A DNA stretch of 64,000 nucleotides from Trinickia fusca (GCF_003628145.1 NZ_RBZV01000004.1:232766-296765), one strand, 5' to 3'. Positions 28,575-38,465 are shown, counted from the stretch's first letter. Program-made: numbers and translations. The notes: generated by a model not told the origin, from the sequence alone.

Positions 28575-29453
28575 TTATGCCGCGTTTCGCGCCTGGTCTG
28601 CATTACGCGATTCGGTCATCAATTCACGAAAGACGGCTTCATCGAGTTCGAGCGCGCCGACATCCGCCTGCCAGAGTTTTTTCTGCACCGAGGTGGTCAC
28701 GACGCGGCGCGCGAGAAGATGTCGCGCGACCATCAGGTGCGTTCCATCCATACAATTGCTTTCCGCGTCTAGATGAGTGCATGCGGTGCTGAGCGGCAAT
28801 GAGCGGTGAGCGTTGGACTTGACCGCCGAGGCAAACCTGAATTTCGCATCGTCGAGAAAACCATGCCGAGGCTCGTGGACGCCGGTCAGGTCCCAGCAAC
28901 CGTGCATCCAGTCGAGCGCCTCGACTCGCTCCATGTCCAATTGTCGCTCGGTGCTGATGTACCACTCGACGTCGCCCTGGGCCTCCCAGTATCGCCGCTC
29001 AATTTCGAGCTTCTCTACAACACGGGGGTCGTTGAGTTTCTCTGCGGGCTTGATAGCCCATGCGACGAGCCGTCTAGCGAGTCCGCTCCCAAGTACACAC
29101 AGGAAATCGGTCGTCATGACCTGCATATCCGTTGTACCCGGCTCGCACGGATGGGGAATACCGGCTTCCTCGGCGATGGCCAGCGTCCGCTCAAAATCGA
29201 GCGGAAACTGCTCACGGATATCGGTCACCTCGTCTGCCCAGTCGAGCAGCAGGAAGTGACGGTATTCGATATCAGAGAGAAGATGGTGAACCCGCTTTGT
29301 GGTCCATCCAAAGGACCGGTGAGCGCGACCGTCGCTCGGGACATCCTGGACCGTCAGCCAAGGTTTGTAGGTCGCGCTCGCGCCTTGCCCTCGTCCCTCC
29401 TTGATGTACCTGTTGCGTTTCTTTTCATCGATTGAATATCTGCGCTTGGCCAT
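28575..29453 (-). CDS. tnsA: TnsA-like endonuclease
   Basis: A 292-aa TnsA endonuclease that cuts the 5' ends of the element, giving cut-and-paste rather than replicative moves. The restriction-enzyme-like triad is visible: E63 (SDIEYRHF), D116 (MTTDFLCV) and K135 (AWAIKPAEKL), at positions very close to those in Tn7 TnsA. The start at 29453 (MAKRRYSID) has a G-rich site before it and begins family similarity. An in-frame ATG at 29510 would add 19 residues that look non-coding. It is the first gene of the tns operon. Confidence 0.88.
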   Translation of the reverse strand: MAKRRYSIDEKKRNRYIKEGRGQGASATYKPWLTVQDVPSDGRAHRSFGWTTKRVHHLLSDIEYRHFLLLDWADEVTDIREQFPLDFERTLAIAEEAGIPHPCEPGTTDMQVMTTDFLCVLGSGLARRLVAWAIKPAEKLNDPRVVEKLEIERRYWEAQGDVEWYISTERQLDMERVEALDWMHGCWDLTGVHEPRHGFLDDAKFRFASAVKSNAHRSLPLSTACTHLDAESNCMDGTHLMVARHLLARRVVTTSVQKKLWQADVGALELDEAVFRELMTESRNADQARNAA

Positions 29454-30069
29454 CAGACCGCCCCCCGCGAGGAGGAGTGCCATGCGCCGTATGCTGCCGC
29501 GACAATGCACCGCGAACCGGTCAAACGATTGACAACTACTTTAAGCACGAGTGTTCCCCAGCCGCCTCGTTGAGAGAACGGCACCTATCTTTTTTGAAAT
29601 TGGACTAGGACGGGCATTACAGCTTGCCCGTGAGGTCGGGTACGGAGAGTTGGCTGGGGTATAAGGCAGATTGCTCTGCAAGTATCTTCGTGTTCTTTCG
29701 GGCAGCGGTCCCGTTCGCTGGCATTTCTTCCAGCACGTTCACGAAGTCAATGACCTCTTTTATACATTACCACGGACTGCCAACTTTTCACAAGCTAACA
29801 AAGACGCGCGTTTAAAAAACTTTATCGAACTGGGGAGAATCAGTTCTTTTTAGCTCGTCGATGGATTTCCTCGTGGCATTCTGTATGGCTATGAAGTTGA
29901 CGATAGCGACAGTGATTAGTCACGACTGCGCAGGCGGCACCGCTTACAACCGGACATCCACGGTACGCAAGGTCGCCTCGCAATGTGCTCTCACGAATGG
30001 GTCCGAGGTTGGAAATCCGCCAACGATGGTGGCGGAAGCCCGTATTCGGCGATTCGACTGGCTGCGTCA
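29454..30069. other. Stretch without a gene, tns promoter side
   Basis: About 600 bp between tnsA and the next cargo gene. It should hold the tns promoter on the minus strand. AT content is higher than in flanking genes; no reading frame or repeat is convincing. Confidence 0.55.
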
Positions 30070-30408
30070 TCACGAATGCCGGACGACACGCAACTCACTC
30101 TCCAGCTTCTGCCACATCTCACTACACAGCAATCTACAAATAAGACACCACAGGCAGTTGCCGACACGATAGACCCAGGAACGGTGGCGACGCACCAGCA
30201 TTTCGCATATTTTTTTAACGACCTTGTCGCTGTCGAAACCGGTCCATACCTCAGGCGCCGGCGTCATGCCATTCGATGCGAGTGCAGGCGCTACTTCCCC
30301 GAAGAAAGCTTCTCGCAGCAGAGGAAGCGACATGGTGGGGCAATTCCGTGCGAGCGACACAGCGACATCGCGGTAGTCAATTTCGTTGTCGACGAAGACA
30401 TCAGACAT
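30070..30408 (-). CDS. DUF7079-like hypothetical protein
   Basis: A 112-aa protein (128 aa from the upstream ATG at 30456) with the phrases DVFVDNEIDYRDVAVSLA, REAFFGEVAPALASNG and EVWTGFDSDKVVKKICEML. These resemble the small DUF7079 family found in many proteobacteria, often among defence or toxin-immunity genes. No enzymatic residues are seen. The shorter start is favoured because family similarity begins at MSDVFVDN. The C-terminus has four Cys in about 40 residues (CLWCLICRLLC), which is unusual. Confidence 0.62.
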   Translation of the reverse strand: MSDVFVDNEIDYRDVAVSLARNCPTMSLPLLREAFFGEVAPALASNGMTPAPEVWTGFDSDKVVKKICEMLVRRHRSWVYRVGNCLWCLICRLLCSEMWQKLESELRVVRHS

Positions 30409-30573
30409 AGCAATCCAGCAATTTTGCCGTTCTAAAGTGCTTCCGGAATCTGCCATTTCATGAGTTCCAAAAATTCCACTTGGTACAAGCTATCCGGCCT
30501 CAGCGATACCACAGGCCTACGACTGTGGCACCCCGAAGACTACGTCCCTGCCCAAGCGCACATTGAAGCGAGT

Positions 30574-31995
30574 TCAGTTGAAATGGATGACCTGGTCGGG
30601 AGCAAGTACACGAAGCCTGCGCGTCGCCCTAGTGAGAGCGACGTACCATTCGAAGCGTGTGGTGCATGCTTGTGGGGTGACTACCGCATAGTCAAACTCC
30701 AAGCCTTTAACCAGTAAAGTGCTTCCGACGGAGCGGTTCCGCACGACCCGGCCTTTCTGGCGCTTCTGATTGGCTATTTTCCAGCAAGCGTCTTCAATAT
30801 CGAGCGAGGGGTCAGCACCTACCAGCCGTAGGGTTGCCTTCACGGAGTTGACCAAATCCGGCCGTACCGTCCGAACGCCTGTTTCTCGTTCTATCGACTC
30901 CAAGGCATCGAGCACAGTGGTCCATGTGGACCTCTGCGCGACAGCACACAACGACAGCTCTGCTTCTGTGGGTGGCTTCGATACGCGTCCCGGCCGCTCC
31001 AAGATACTGTCGACACGTTTTAATTTTTGAGCGGCGTTCAAACCGACATACCCGCTGCCCGCCAGGTCAAGGAGGGCTCGAACGCGTTCGATGCCTTCTT
31101 TCGAAGCAAGAGCCGAGTAAAATCCTATCTCGCAAGCTCCGGCTACCGGTTCGATGGTAGTTCCTTGGATACGCTTGGCCAGTTCGGCGCGACGTGCGAC
31201 TCGGGTGCTCGAATCGATTACCGCGAGAACCTCACCGGCATTTTGCCCTTTCATCCAACAGTGCCTTGCCAAAGCACTCACCGGCTCCTCATCGGCGCAT
31301 TTCACCCATTCGACAGTCGATGGTGAAGAGCGCAGGTCCAACACGCCGCTCGAAATGGACTCACGCACACTTGTCAGCAGCCAGCGACCTAGCGCCTGGT
31401 TCTTCGCCGCGTTCCATCGATGAGGTTCGCTCAGCTTACCGCGCAAAGGGAACACTGATAAGGCGGTCGCCGCCCAATCAACCGGGGCGTCCTCCTTCGA
31501 AAACTGAAATATCGCTTGATACGGGTCACCGAAAACGTAGCAACGTAGCCTTCTGCCAAGTGCGCGTGCGAGGGCGTGCTGGGATGCAGAACAGTCCTGA
31601 TACTCGTCTATCAGAACGCCATCGTAGGACGCGGTCAGTATGCTTTCGACTGCTCCCGATTCCACAAGCTTGGCGGCTGCACTGTGAATCGCTGGCCAAC
31701 TGTCCGCCCGTATTGCTGTGGCAACCGGCAGCCCCGAGGCCCTTGGGTATGCGCTCGCCCAACGATGGGACCACGCGGCAATAGTGTCGACTTGCACTTT
31801 ACTTGCTGCGACATCCAGCTTTGCAAGCCGGCGTCGGATTGCGTCGCGCCCTGCGATGGTGTGCGTCAAGACAAGCCACCGGCCGTGCATATAGCCGGCA
31901 ATTCGAGCGATTTGCTCGGTCTTCCCTGTTCCGGCGGGCGCTTCAATGGCACCGAGTCGAGACGCTACCATAGTTTTGACACTAGCTTCGAGCAT
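30574..31995 (-). CDS. gajB: Gabija GajB-like UvrD-type helicase
   Basis: A 473-aa superfamily 1 helicase-like ATPase paired with the OLD-type gene directly upstream. Walker A is APAGTGKT at residues 19-26. Walker B-like DEYQDC is near residue 150, then GDPYQAIFQFSKED (motif III-like, near residue 178). The late helicase motif KGLEFDYAVV and the ALTRATRRLRVLAP motif VI complete the set. It overlaps the gajA stop by 14 bp. In Gabija, GajB senses or processes DNA ends and activates the GajA nuclease during phage infection; that role is inferred from the pairing. The length matches GajB (about 490). Confidence 0.83.
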   Translation of the reverse strand: MLEASVKTMVASRLGAIEAPAGTGKTEQIARIAGYMHGRWLVLTHTIAGRDAIRRRLAKLDVAASKVQVDTIAAWSHRWASAYPRASGLPVATAIRADSWPAIHSAAAKLVESGAVESILTASYDGVLIDEYQDCSASQHALARALGRRLRCYVFGDPYQAIFQFSKEDAPVDWAATALSVFPLRGKLSEPHRWNAAKNQALGRWLLTSVRESISSGVLDLRSSPSTVEWVKCADEEPVSALARHCWMKGQNAGEVLAVIDSSTRVARRAELAKRIQGTTIEPVAGACEIGFYSALASKEGIERVRALLDLAGSGYVGLNAAQKLKRVDSILERPGRVSKPPTEAELSLCAVAQRSTWTTVLDALESIERETGVRTVRPDLVNSVKATLRLVGADPSLDIEDACWKIANQKRQKGRVVRNRSVGSTLLVKGLEFDYAVVTPQACTTRFEWYVALTRATRRLRVLAPDQVIHFN

Positions 31996-33709
31996 CGTCG
32001 TCAATCCACTTGTTGACCCGCTGAAGCAGCGCCACACATGAGCCCGTGCCACTGGCGAGCGCCTCCGAGAGAATCTGCTCGCCTATTGCGTAACAGAGGT
32101 CGTAGTGGTCTTTCATCCAGCGATGACAGTTTGCTTGCAACCCAATCTTCTTCGCTGGCTCGTCATTGTTGAGGTGCGCCGTCACGCTGTCCACATCCGA
32201 GAACGTCGTCTTGAACACGCTTCCAAGCTGGCCAAGTCCAGCTGCAGCGTCATAGCCATCATCGGATAAGACGAGGCGAAACAGGTCTCGACGCTGCGCG
32301 ATGGGTAACCCGGAGAAAAGCTCGACTTCGGTACAGTTGCCGCCGCCCCACGCAAAGTGCGGCACTTGGAGGTCCCTCAGTGCTTTTATTGTGGCTGGAG
32401 CAGTCGGCTTGTCGCTGTCGGTCAGCACGGCCGTTCGGTACCCGAGACGGGCGAAATACAGCGCCACGTCGAAGACGGATGGGTCGCCACCACCGTCGAC
32501 GAACACAACACCCAGACTATGAAAATCAATTGGCAACGTCGAGGAAAGCCCTTTCATTAAGGCGACCTCCGTTTGCCCCTCGCACACAAGAACGGTTTTT
32601 GCAAGAAATGCTTCCCCACGGTCTCGAACGAAGCGCCTAGCATTCTTCGACGATGTTGGTTCGCCATTGCATGTAAAGGCATTAACTACGCCATCAGCAC
32701 GGTTTCGCCGACAAACGAATACCTCGTCAAACCGCAGGTCGCGCAGCACGGACGAGGAGTGGGTGGTAACGAAAACTTGCCCGGAGGTTTTCACTCTGGA
32801 CCTAAGATGACTGATGAGTAAAGACGAACGATGTGGTTCCAGGCCGTACTCTAGTTCGTCTACCAGGAAGAAAAGGCGTGATGCCGAATTAGTGGCTTGC
32901 AGCGCAGCAACCGCGAGACGCGAGGAGCCTGTCCCCATACATCGAACCGGTATGTCGCCATCATGCAGAGCGACGCCGCTGGCACCCATGGAAATCTGGG
33001 CGTGGTCGAGATTCGCTGAAGGGCCGACGTCAAACAGAACACCCAGCTTCTTGATTTCAGGCTCGACGATATCGGTGAGTTCCTTAAATTCCTTCGCCCC
33101 TTCTTCTCCGAACGCTTGGCGAGCTTTTCTCGCGAGTTCGTTTAAGGTCGATGGAAGCTGCTCAGGATGGGAGCCCACTCGTTGCAACGCTGACCCCCGC
33201 CCCCAAGATAGGTGACGGTCGGCATACACGCCGAGTCGTGCCGGAGAAAGAAGCTTGCGGTCGTCGAAAGGTATCCGCTTGGTCTTGTCGTTACCCCCGT
33301 TTCTCCGAACAAGGATGTGCCAGTTGGGCTCCAGCGCGGAGTCAACCTCAAGGGCTACAGTAAGGACCGGGGTAATCCCGGCCGCCTCGTTTGGCTCCTC
33401 CTTCCACTTGCCGGTCGCCTCTTCCCATCCTGACAGCGTTAACCCGTAGCGGTCATCGCTCAAAAATTCGCGAGGTAAATCAGCGACGACAGCGATAATT
33501 CTCAGCCCCTTGGAAGGGTCGCCTTTGTAGAAGTCGAGGTCCCCGAACGTAGCCGTATGCCGCTCAGCAAAAACAAGGTCAATCGCATCGAGAATAGTCG
33601 TCTTTCCGCTGTCACCGGCCCCGATTAGGCAGTTGACCCCCCTCTTTGGCGCCCACTTCAGATAACCTATGCCCCGAAACCGCTCGATTCTTAGCTGTTT
33701 GATGTACAC
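31982..33709 (-). CDS. gajA: Gabija GajA-like OLD nuclease
   Basis: A 575-aa OLD-family ATPase plus TOPRIM nuclease. The ATPase head has Walker A GAGDSGKT at residues 30-37, an ABC-type signature MGTGSSRLA, and Walker B FFLVDELEYGLEPH near residue 280. A loop THSSSVL follows. The TOPRIM part begins VLVCEGQTE near residue 378 and has DSDKP near residue 430, giving the metal-binding acidic set. In the family, GajA cuts DNA when NTP levels fall. Start at 33709 (MYIKQLRIERFRG) is the usual OLD N-terminus. It forms an operon with gajB. Confidence 0.85.
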   Translation of the reverse strand: MYIKQLRIERFRGIGYLKWAPKRGVNCLIGAGDSGKTTILDAIDLVFAERHTATFGDLDFYKGDPSKGLRIIAVVADLPREFLSDDRYGLTLSGWEEATGKWKEEPNEAAGITPVLTVALEVDSALEPNWHILVRRNGGNDKTKRIPFDDRKLLSPARLGVYADRHLSWGRGSALQRVGSHPEQLPSTLNELARKARQAFGEEGAKEFKELTDIVEPEIKKLGVLFDVGPSANLDHAQISMGASGVALHDGDIPVRCMGTGSSRLAVAALQATNSASRLFFLVDELEYGLEPHRSSLLISHLRSRVKTSGQVFVTTHSSSVLRDLRFDEVFVCRRNRADGVVNAFTCNGEPTSSKNARRFVRDRGEAFLAKTVLVCEGQTEVALMKGLSSTLPIDFHSLGVVFVDGGGDPSVFDVALYFARLGYRTAVLTDSDKPTAPATIKALRDLQVPHFAWGGGNCTEVELFSGLPIAQRRDLFRLVLSDDGYDAAAGLGQLGSVFKTTFSDVDSVTAHLNNDEPAKKIGLQANCHRWMKDHYDLCYAIGEQILSEALASGTGSCVALLQRVNKWIDDDARS

Positions 33710-34352
33710 GGTGTCCTCGACTCAGTACCTCTGCCGCTTGCTTCCCTACATCGTACCGGTTTCGCTCCTCGATAAACCAACCGAGCGTGCTTCGCTAACT
33801 CAACGAAACCGTCAGGTCAGGTACTCAAGATGCAGAGTATACGTGTTGTGCAGGTGCGCTAGCCTATTCCTCAATCAGTTCAAATCCTCCATTGCAGAAT
33901 TCATTACTTTCAGCGAGACAACAATACAGTGCGGCATCCAACTGTTCCGGTTCGCCTGAGACCTTGTCTCAGCTATTAGCTAGTTCCTCGCGTAAGACAT
34001 CCGGCCCGGATGCGAAATTTTGTCGATACATCTTGTCCGCGAGCTCAACTGACGCACGGCAGACGTACAGTGCGTGCGCGCGTCGCGCTTCTGATATTTA
34101 GCCTTACAATAGCTCAAAATCCTAACATCACATGGACCGGGGCCAACGCACGGTGAAGAAGATTCAGAATAGCTTGCACGGCGTTGCGCTTTCGACAAGG
34201 ACCGTCAGGTCTGATATAGACGACATCCCGTCGACAGGTATTCTCGGCCCCAGCACGTCTGAGCTGCTCGGCAGCAACGATGGTGAGAATCGAACACCGT
34301 TTCGACAATCCTCGCCCTCCGAAGCACCACTGGGCAAGACCAGTCAAGACAG
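33710..34352. other. Divergent intergenic region between gajA and the MBL cassette
   Basis: About 640 bp with no supported gene. It should hold promoters for the gajAB operon (minus) and the 34353 gene (plus). Base composition drops here. Confidence 0.55.
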
Positions 34353-35180
34353 ATGCTCGCACTACCGTACCGAAACATGGCGTTTTGCTTTCACGCGGGC
34401 CTCATATCGGCCAAGCCGTCCTCCACTCATGTGGTCCACTATGTCCCCGCTGATGACCCGACTTCGACCTTCTACAACATGTACGACACGATATTGCGGC
34501 ACGTTCGGGCGACCATTCGCGAACTGCCAAAGCTATACGGCTGGGACTTCGACGAGACAACAGTTCCGCTGGGAATTCGACTACCCGACACCAAGACGCT
34601 CGTTGATAAGAATCTCGCGTTGAAGGCGATGCTCAACGCGGCCTGGCGCCGAGGCTCCGACATCGAGCGGAAAGTGATAAGCGACTGGTATATAAAGGAC
34701 TGGGGACGCGTTCGAACGAACGCACCCGAAACGCTCCTTCTATATGCAACAGCAAACGAGGAAGACATTCTCGCTCGGGGGGCTACGGGAATTGCCTCGT
34801 GGTCGAAGGCGTTGACTATTCGTGACCCGATGCGCTTTACGACCTTCGACGCTCGCACTTCGATTTCACTGAATGCTCTTCAGTTGCTTGGTCGTACGCC
34901 CAAACCGCTTATCTTCCCGTCACTGCCCAGCCGAAATTCACGCGTACCGCTGGCGCAAAAAACTGCGAAGCGCGTGCAAAAACTGAACGAATACGAGAGC
35001 ATAAAGCCGACTGCGACCTATCGTGTCTACAACAAACTGCTCGCCGATGTTGCTGCCGCGCTCGGTGACAGCATCACGAACCAGATGGTTGAGATGGTGC
35101 TGTTTGCACAAGCTGACGAACTCAGCGAAAGGCTAGTAGCTCACTACGACTTCGGGACTCCAAGGCCTCCGAAGCAGTAG
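34353..35180 (+). CDS. Hypothetical protein, MBL-cassette gene 1
   Basis: Unrecognised 275-aa soluble protein, first of four genes on the plus strand. It has HVVHYVPADDPTSTFYNMYD near residue 27, a mixed alpha/beta middle (RRGSDIERKVISDWYIKDWG), a DARTSISLNALQLLG segment, and a C-terminal helical part (ATYRVYNKLLADVAAALG). No catalytic motif is visible. An internal ATG at 34377 is an alternative start, as neither has a good ribosome site. The gap to the next gene is 52 bp. Confidence 0.68.
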   Translation: MLALPYRNMAFCFHAGLISAKPSSTHVVHYVPADDPTSTFYNMYDTILRHVRATIRELPKLYGWDFDETTVPLGIRLPDTKTLVDKNLALKAMLNAAWRRGSDIERKVISDWYIKDWGRVRTNAPETLLLYATANEEDILARGATGIASWSKALTIRDPMRFTTFDARTSISLNALQLLGRTPKPLIFPSLPSRNSRVPLAQKTAKRVQKLNEYESIKPTATYRVYNKLLADVAAALGDSITNQMVEMVLFAQADELSERLVAHYDFGTPRPPKQ

Positions 35181-35232
35181 TGCCGGCGAGGCGAACGCAT
35201 TCCTCGAACGCAATCTCCGTGGAGATGACTTT

Positions 35233-36480
35233 ATGGATGGTCAACCGCTGCACATCCCCGACGGGGTGATGTATTGCCAGATTGAGACGTTCAATGGCGT
35301 CAAGGATTATGCCCCACGCATACCATGCGTTCGGCTATTCGGCGTCTCTCTATCCAGCTTCCAAAACGAGGAATGGGCGAACGCAAGTGGGTGCGAGGTC
35401 CACATCCTCGATATCAGTATACGGGACTGGTTAAGCCTAGCGAATCGAGCTCGATTAGAATTGAGCGCTAGATGGTACAAAGCCTTGCGCTCGTTCGATG
35501 AGGAGGCAGTTCCTCCGAATTCATCGAAAGAATCGCTTTGGGTCGAAGTCACGTACAAGCTGGCACACGGGCCTTCTGACAGCTATGCCTACCCAGCATT
35601 CACCGGTTCCGCACCCACCTATATCGGAATCGACACGGTGGCGTTTGTTCGGGGGCCAGCCCTCCCCTCATTCGCCATGACATCGAATGTTCCTTTACAT
35701 CGGGTTCAAGGCTCTGAGCACGATTGGAAATTGGAGGGATTCCACGTAGGACAGGGGATGTGCTCCGTCTTTCACAACGACGAGTCGGGATTTCTTCTCG
35801 ATGCTGGCGCAGGCACGCCCGTCAACAGAGATTCTTATCAGGCCCAGAAGATAGCCAACGAGTTGATGCCCCTCGTGAAGAAGCTGGCGACGAGTGATAC
35901 AAGACTTCCAATGATAATCTCACATCCGGACGCGGACCATTGGAGGATATTGGACTGGGACGTGGAGTTACTCAACAGGGTAGGGCCAGTCTATTTGCCA
36001 AGCGGACGTCCTTCACTAGCGTTCAACTCGCACATCATAAAGCCGCGTGTGTATGGGATTGGCACTCAGACGCTTTTCCATAGCGGCGCGGCGTCCCTAA
36101 GCGTCTATCGTAGCGCTCCGACGTCAAGTGACAAGAACGGCGAATGCCTCGTGACCGTCTGTGAAGCCGCAGGCAAAAAAGCTCTGTTGCCCGGAGATTA
36201 TGTCTACAAGCGCATGAAATCCGAGACAGGAACCCCCATTTCCATTCTCTCTGCCGGGCAATTTGATGCAGTGGTTGTACCACACCATGGGGACGAGGCG
36301 AGTTCTGAGCAAGTATTTTTACCCGTGGGGAGCGAGTCTAAAGCATTTTTCTCCGCTGGGACCCACCAAGGATACGGTCACCCGACACAATCGTCCATTG
36401 ACGCGCACCGAGCTGTAGGCTTTGACATTCTTGAAGACCATGCTCAACGCGACATCGTTTCTGTTCCGCTGATTCCTTGA
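35233..36480 (+). CDS. Metallo-beta-lactamase-fold protein, MBL-cassette gene 2
   Basis: A 415-aa protein whose C-terminal half is an MBL fold of the ComEC/Rec2-like type. FHVGQGMCSVFHNDESGFLL begins the fold near residue 175. The metal motif HPDADHW is near residue 235 (HxDxDH), and VVVPHHGDEAS near residue 350 supplies another His pair. HQGYGHPTQ follows. The N-terminal 165 residues match no domain I know. Unlike ComEC there is no membrane region, so it is probably a soluble hydrolase or nuclease. The start at 35233 has GGAG 12 bp upstream. Confidence 0.82.
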   Translation: MDGQPLHIPDGVMYCQIETFNGVKDYAPRIPCVRLFGVSLSSFQNEEWANASGCEVHILDISIRDWLSLANRARLELSARWYKALRSFDEEAVPPNSSKESLWVEVTYKLAHGPSDSYAYPAFTGSAPTYIGIDTVAFVRGPALPSFAMTSNVPLHRVQGSEHDWKLEGFHVGQGMCSVFHNDESGFLLDAGAGTPVNRDSYQAQKIANELMPLVKKLATSDTRLPMIISHPDADHWRILDWDVELLNRVGPVYLPSGRPSLAFNSHIIKPRVYGIGTQTLFHSGAASLSVYRSAPTSSDKNGECLVTVCEAAGKKALLPGDYVYKRMKSETGTPISILSAGQFDAVVVPHHGDEASSEQVFLPVGSESKAFFSAGTHQGYGHPTQSSIDAHRAVGFDILEDHAQRDIVSVPLIP

Positions 36481-36581
36481 CTTCCCCGATTGAATCAAGG
36501 GGCCGACACCTTCCCGCAAGGCCACCTAGGTTGGTAACTCGGCGGTCCAGACCGATAGACGCGAACCAAAGGAGAAAAGCT

Positions 36582-37271
36582 TTGACAACTGAATTCAATT
36601 TTACCGGCCTGCACCCGGCGTTTCTCGAGGCGGTCCAGCGGCATGAGCCGTCCATTGCCTTTACGCTCATCGACGGGCTCGGCAAGTTCACCTTCCTGCT
36701 ATTCTTGAGAACGGATTCGGCGGGCAAGATTGTTTGGGGCGAACTCGAGCTATTCATACTGCTTGCCCGAACACAAGGAGTGATACGACGCAAGCTATAC
36801 GGGCACCACAGAGCCGCAGGGGATTTCACGGCCTACCTCACAAATGACAACGAGAAAGCTATCCGCGCAGAGCTGGGGCTCGGGGAATCCGCGACCGGCG
36901 CGGCGGCGTTTGTGCTGCACGATTTCCTCGCCAAGCTGAATGAGATGATTCCGGCGTCGATTTCACTCGAGGCGAAGATGGCTGTTATCAAGGAGCATAG
37001 GACTGTTATCCAAACCCACTGTGCGGACTATATTGATAACGCGAGCAAGGTCTACCTGCTCCGGGTGGGTCCGCTAGAAGCTGGCAAAAAGCCACGAGAG
37101 GAAACATTGCGAAAGCTGTATATGCTTGCGGCACCGAGAGAGGATGTTGCCGCGCTCATTCGGAATCTTAAGCAAATCCGCTGGACTACATTCTGGACAG
37201 AGACGCGGCCAAAAAGCGACAAGTTCGCGGAAATTTTTGCGAAGGTCGCAGGAGTTATGGTCAGTCGGTAG
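36582..37271 (+). CDS. Hypothetical protein, MBL-cassette gene 3
   Basis: Unrecognised protein of 229 aa, starting at a TTG behind AAAGGAGAAAAGC. The N-terminal half has GLHPAFLEAVQRHEPSIAFT and LGKFTFLLFLRTDSAGKIVW, and the C-terminal half is helical and Lys/Glu-rich with ASKVYLLRVGPLEAGKKPRE. An alternative upstream TTG at 36477 overlaps the MBL gene's stop, but the bases between look non-coding. No catalytic motif is seen. Same strand as its neighbours. Confidence 0.65.
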   Translation: MTTEFNFTGLHPAFLEAVQRHEPSIAFTLIDGLGKFTFLLFLRTDSAGKIVWGELELFILLARTQGVIRRKLYGHHRAAGDFTAYLTNDNEKAIRAELGLGESATGAAAFVLHDFLAKLNEMIPASISLEAKMAVIKEHRTVIQTHCADYIDNASKVYLLRVGPLEAGKKPREETLRKLYMLAAPREDVAALIRNLKQIRWTTFWTETRPKSDKFAEIFAKVAGVMVSR

Positions 37272-37433
37272 CCGCTGCGTCGTAGACGCGTGAAGTACGC
37301 ATCCAGCAGCTTCCATATAGTACGGTCCCGCAAAGCGGCCGCGCTGCTTCATCTCTGCGGAAGATGTGGAGTGCCTGGCCTCAAGGCGGACCTGCGATAT
37401 AGTTGAGCGGTCATTCTTTTGACGGAGACAATC

Positions 37434-38345
37434 ATGTCCCGCCTCGGCATCGAACACGACCATGGCCTTATCTACGAAGGCCCCGAAAATCCAAGCCATC
37501 TCACCGTCCCGACGCCGATAATTTCGCAGTGTGCGCTCATCGAGTCCCCGTCAGACCTTGGCAAATTACCTCGTGGGATGCTGAGTGACCCGTTTCGATG
37601 GATTTTTCGCGAGGACTCATTCGACCCAGTGTCGCGAGTTCGACGAGGTCGCCTTTTCCAGCCGTTTGAAAGAGCCAATCGCGTATCGTATTTCGTTGAA
37701 GCACATCCCAACTTGCTATCGGATAGTCGCCGGAGGACCGAAGACGGTCGGGTTCAGAAGGAATTGAATGTGTTCATTCATTGCACTGAACTGTTGGGAC
37801 GCGCCAATCGAGGGGAGGGGCTCCAACTCGCGATAGGCAACGCGCAGGCGCACTCGCTCTGGCGAATCTTGCAGACTGAGCAGACGGTGAGTCAGGATGT
37901 GTTGGTGACGCTTCGAGCAGAGTCTGCATTTGGTGTCCTTCCCGCTCTCAACATTGACCAAGCTCCGGACGAAACGCGCAAGTCCGTGTCGGATGCCTAC
38001 GAGCGCGTCATGCAAGTGGCGTATAGGGACTCGCCAACATCGGTCGTCGACCAATGCCGTAACCTGTGCGCCGTCGTCAGCGCGCGGTGGCTGTACAAGT
38101 TGACCGGAAACAGAGCAATGCTCGATGAAGACCTTGGCGACTCCATTACAGCGGTCAAGAAGCACTTCGGTGAAAAGGAGCAACGGCTCATTCGCGCGTC
38201 CCTCGAAACGGTTAATCTCCTCCACCCGAGGGGAAAGGACAACGAACGCGAACGCTACAAGCTTCGAGAGGTATCAAAGGAGGACGCTGAACTTGCCTTG
38301 CACGCAACCGGCTTCTTGCTGAGAGAGCTCGGATGGGGACGCTGA
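37434..38345 (+). CDS. Hypothetical protein, MBL-cassette gene 4
   Basis: Unrecognised 303-aa protein, starting MSRLGIEHDHG with GGAG 8 bp upstream. The N-terminal 130 residues hold the phrase RLFQPFERANRVSYFVEAHP. The middle is all-helical (SVSDAYERVMQVAYRDSPTS, then VVDQCRNLCAVVSARWLYKL), and the end is charged (HPRGKDNERERYKL). It converges with the kinase gene, 120 bp away. No domain can be named. It closes the four-gene cassette. Confidence 0.68.
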   Translation: MSRLGIEHDHGLIYEGPENPSHLTVPTPIISQCALIESPSDLGKLPRGMLSDPFRWIFREDSFDPVSRVRRGRLFQPFERANRVSYFVEAHPNLLSDSRRRTEDGRVQKELNVFIHCTELLGRANRGEGLQLAIGNAQAHSLWRILQTEQTVSQDVLVTLRAESAFGVLPALNIDQAPDETRKSVSDAYERVMQVAYRDSPTSVVDQCRNLCAVVSARWLYKLTGNRAMLDEDLGDSITAVKKHFGEKEQRLIRASLETVNLLHPRGKDNERERYKLREVSKEDAELALHATGFLLRELGWGR

Positions 38346-38465
38346 GACTCGCTCATTCCTGGTGATTGGCGCTACTTCGGTCGCAGACTTTGCCGGCGCC
38401 TTGCACACCGTAGAGCTGATGTACCGTTGTCTATGGCGAAGGCAACGGCCGAATTTTCGAGCGAG

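Noticed and set aside
22899..29453. CRISPR-associated (guide-RNA) transposition
   Set aside because: No Cas genes or repeat array anywhere in the element, and TniQ is long, as in protein-targeted TnsD-type elements.
30460..30717. 85-aa plus-strand reading next to gajB
   Set aside because: It overlaps the gajB end in antisense and matches no family.
34132..34623. 163-aa reading overlapping the first MBL-cassette gene
   Set aside because: Arg-rich frame in the wrong phase; the 275-aa reading continues much further with balanced composition.
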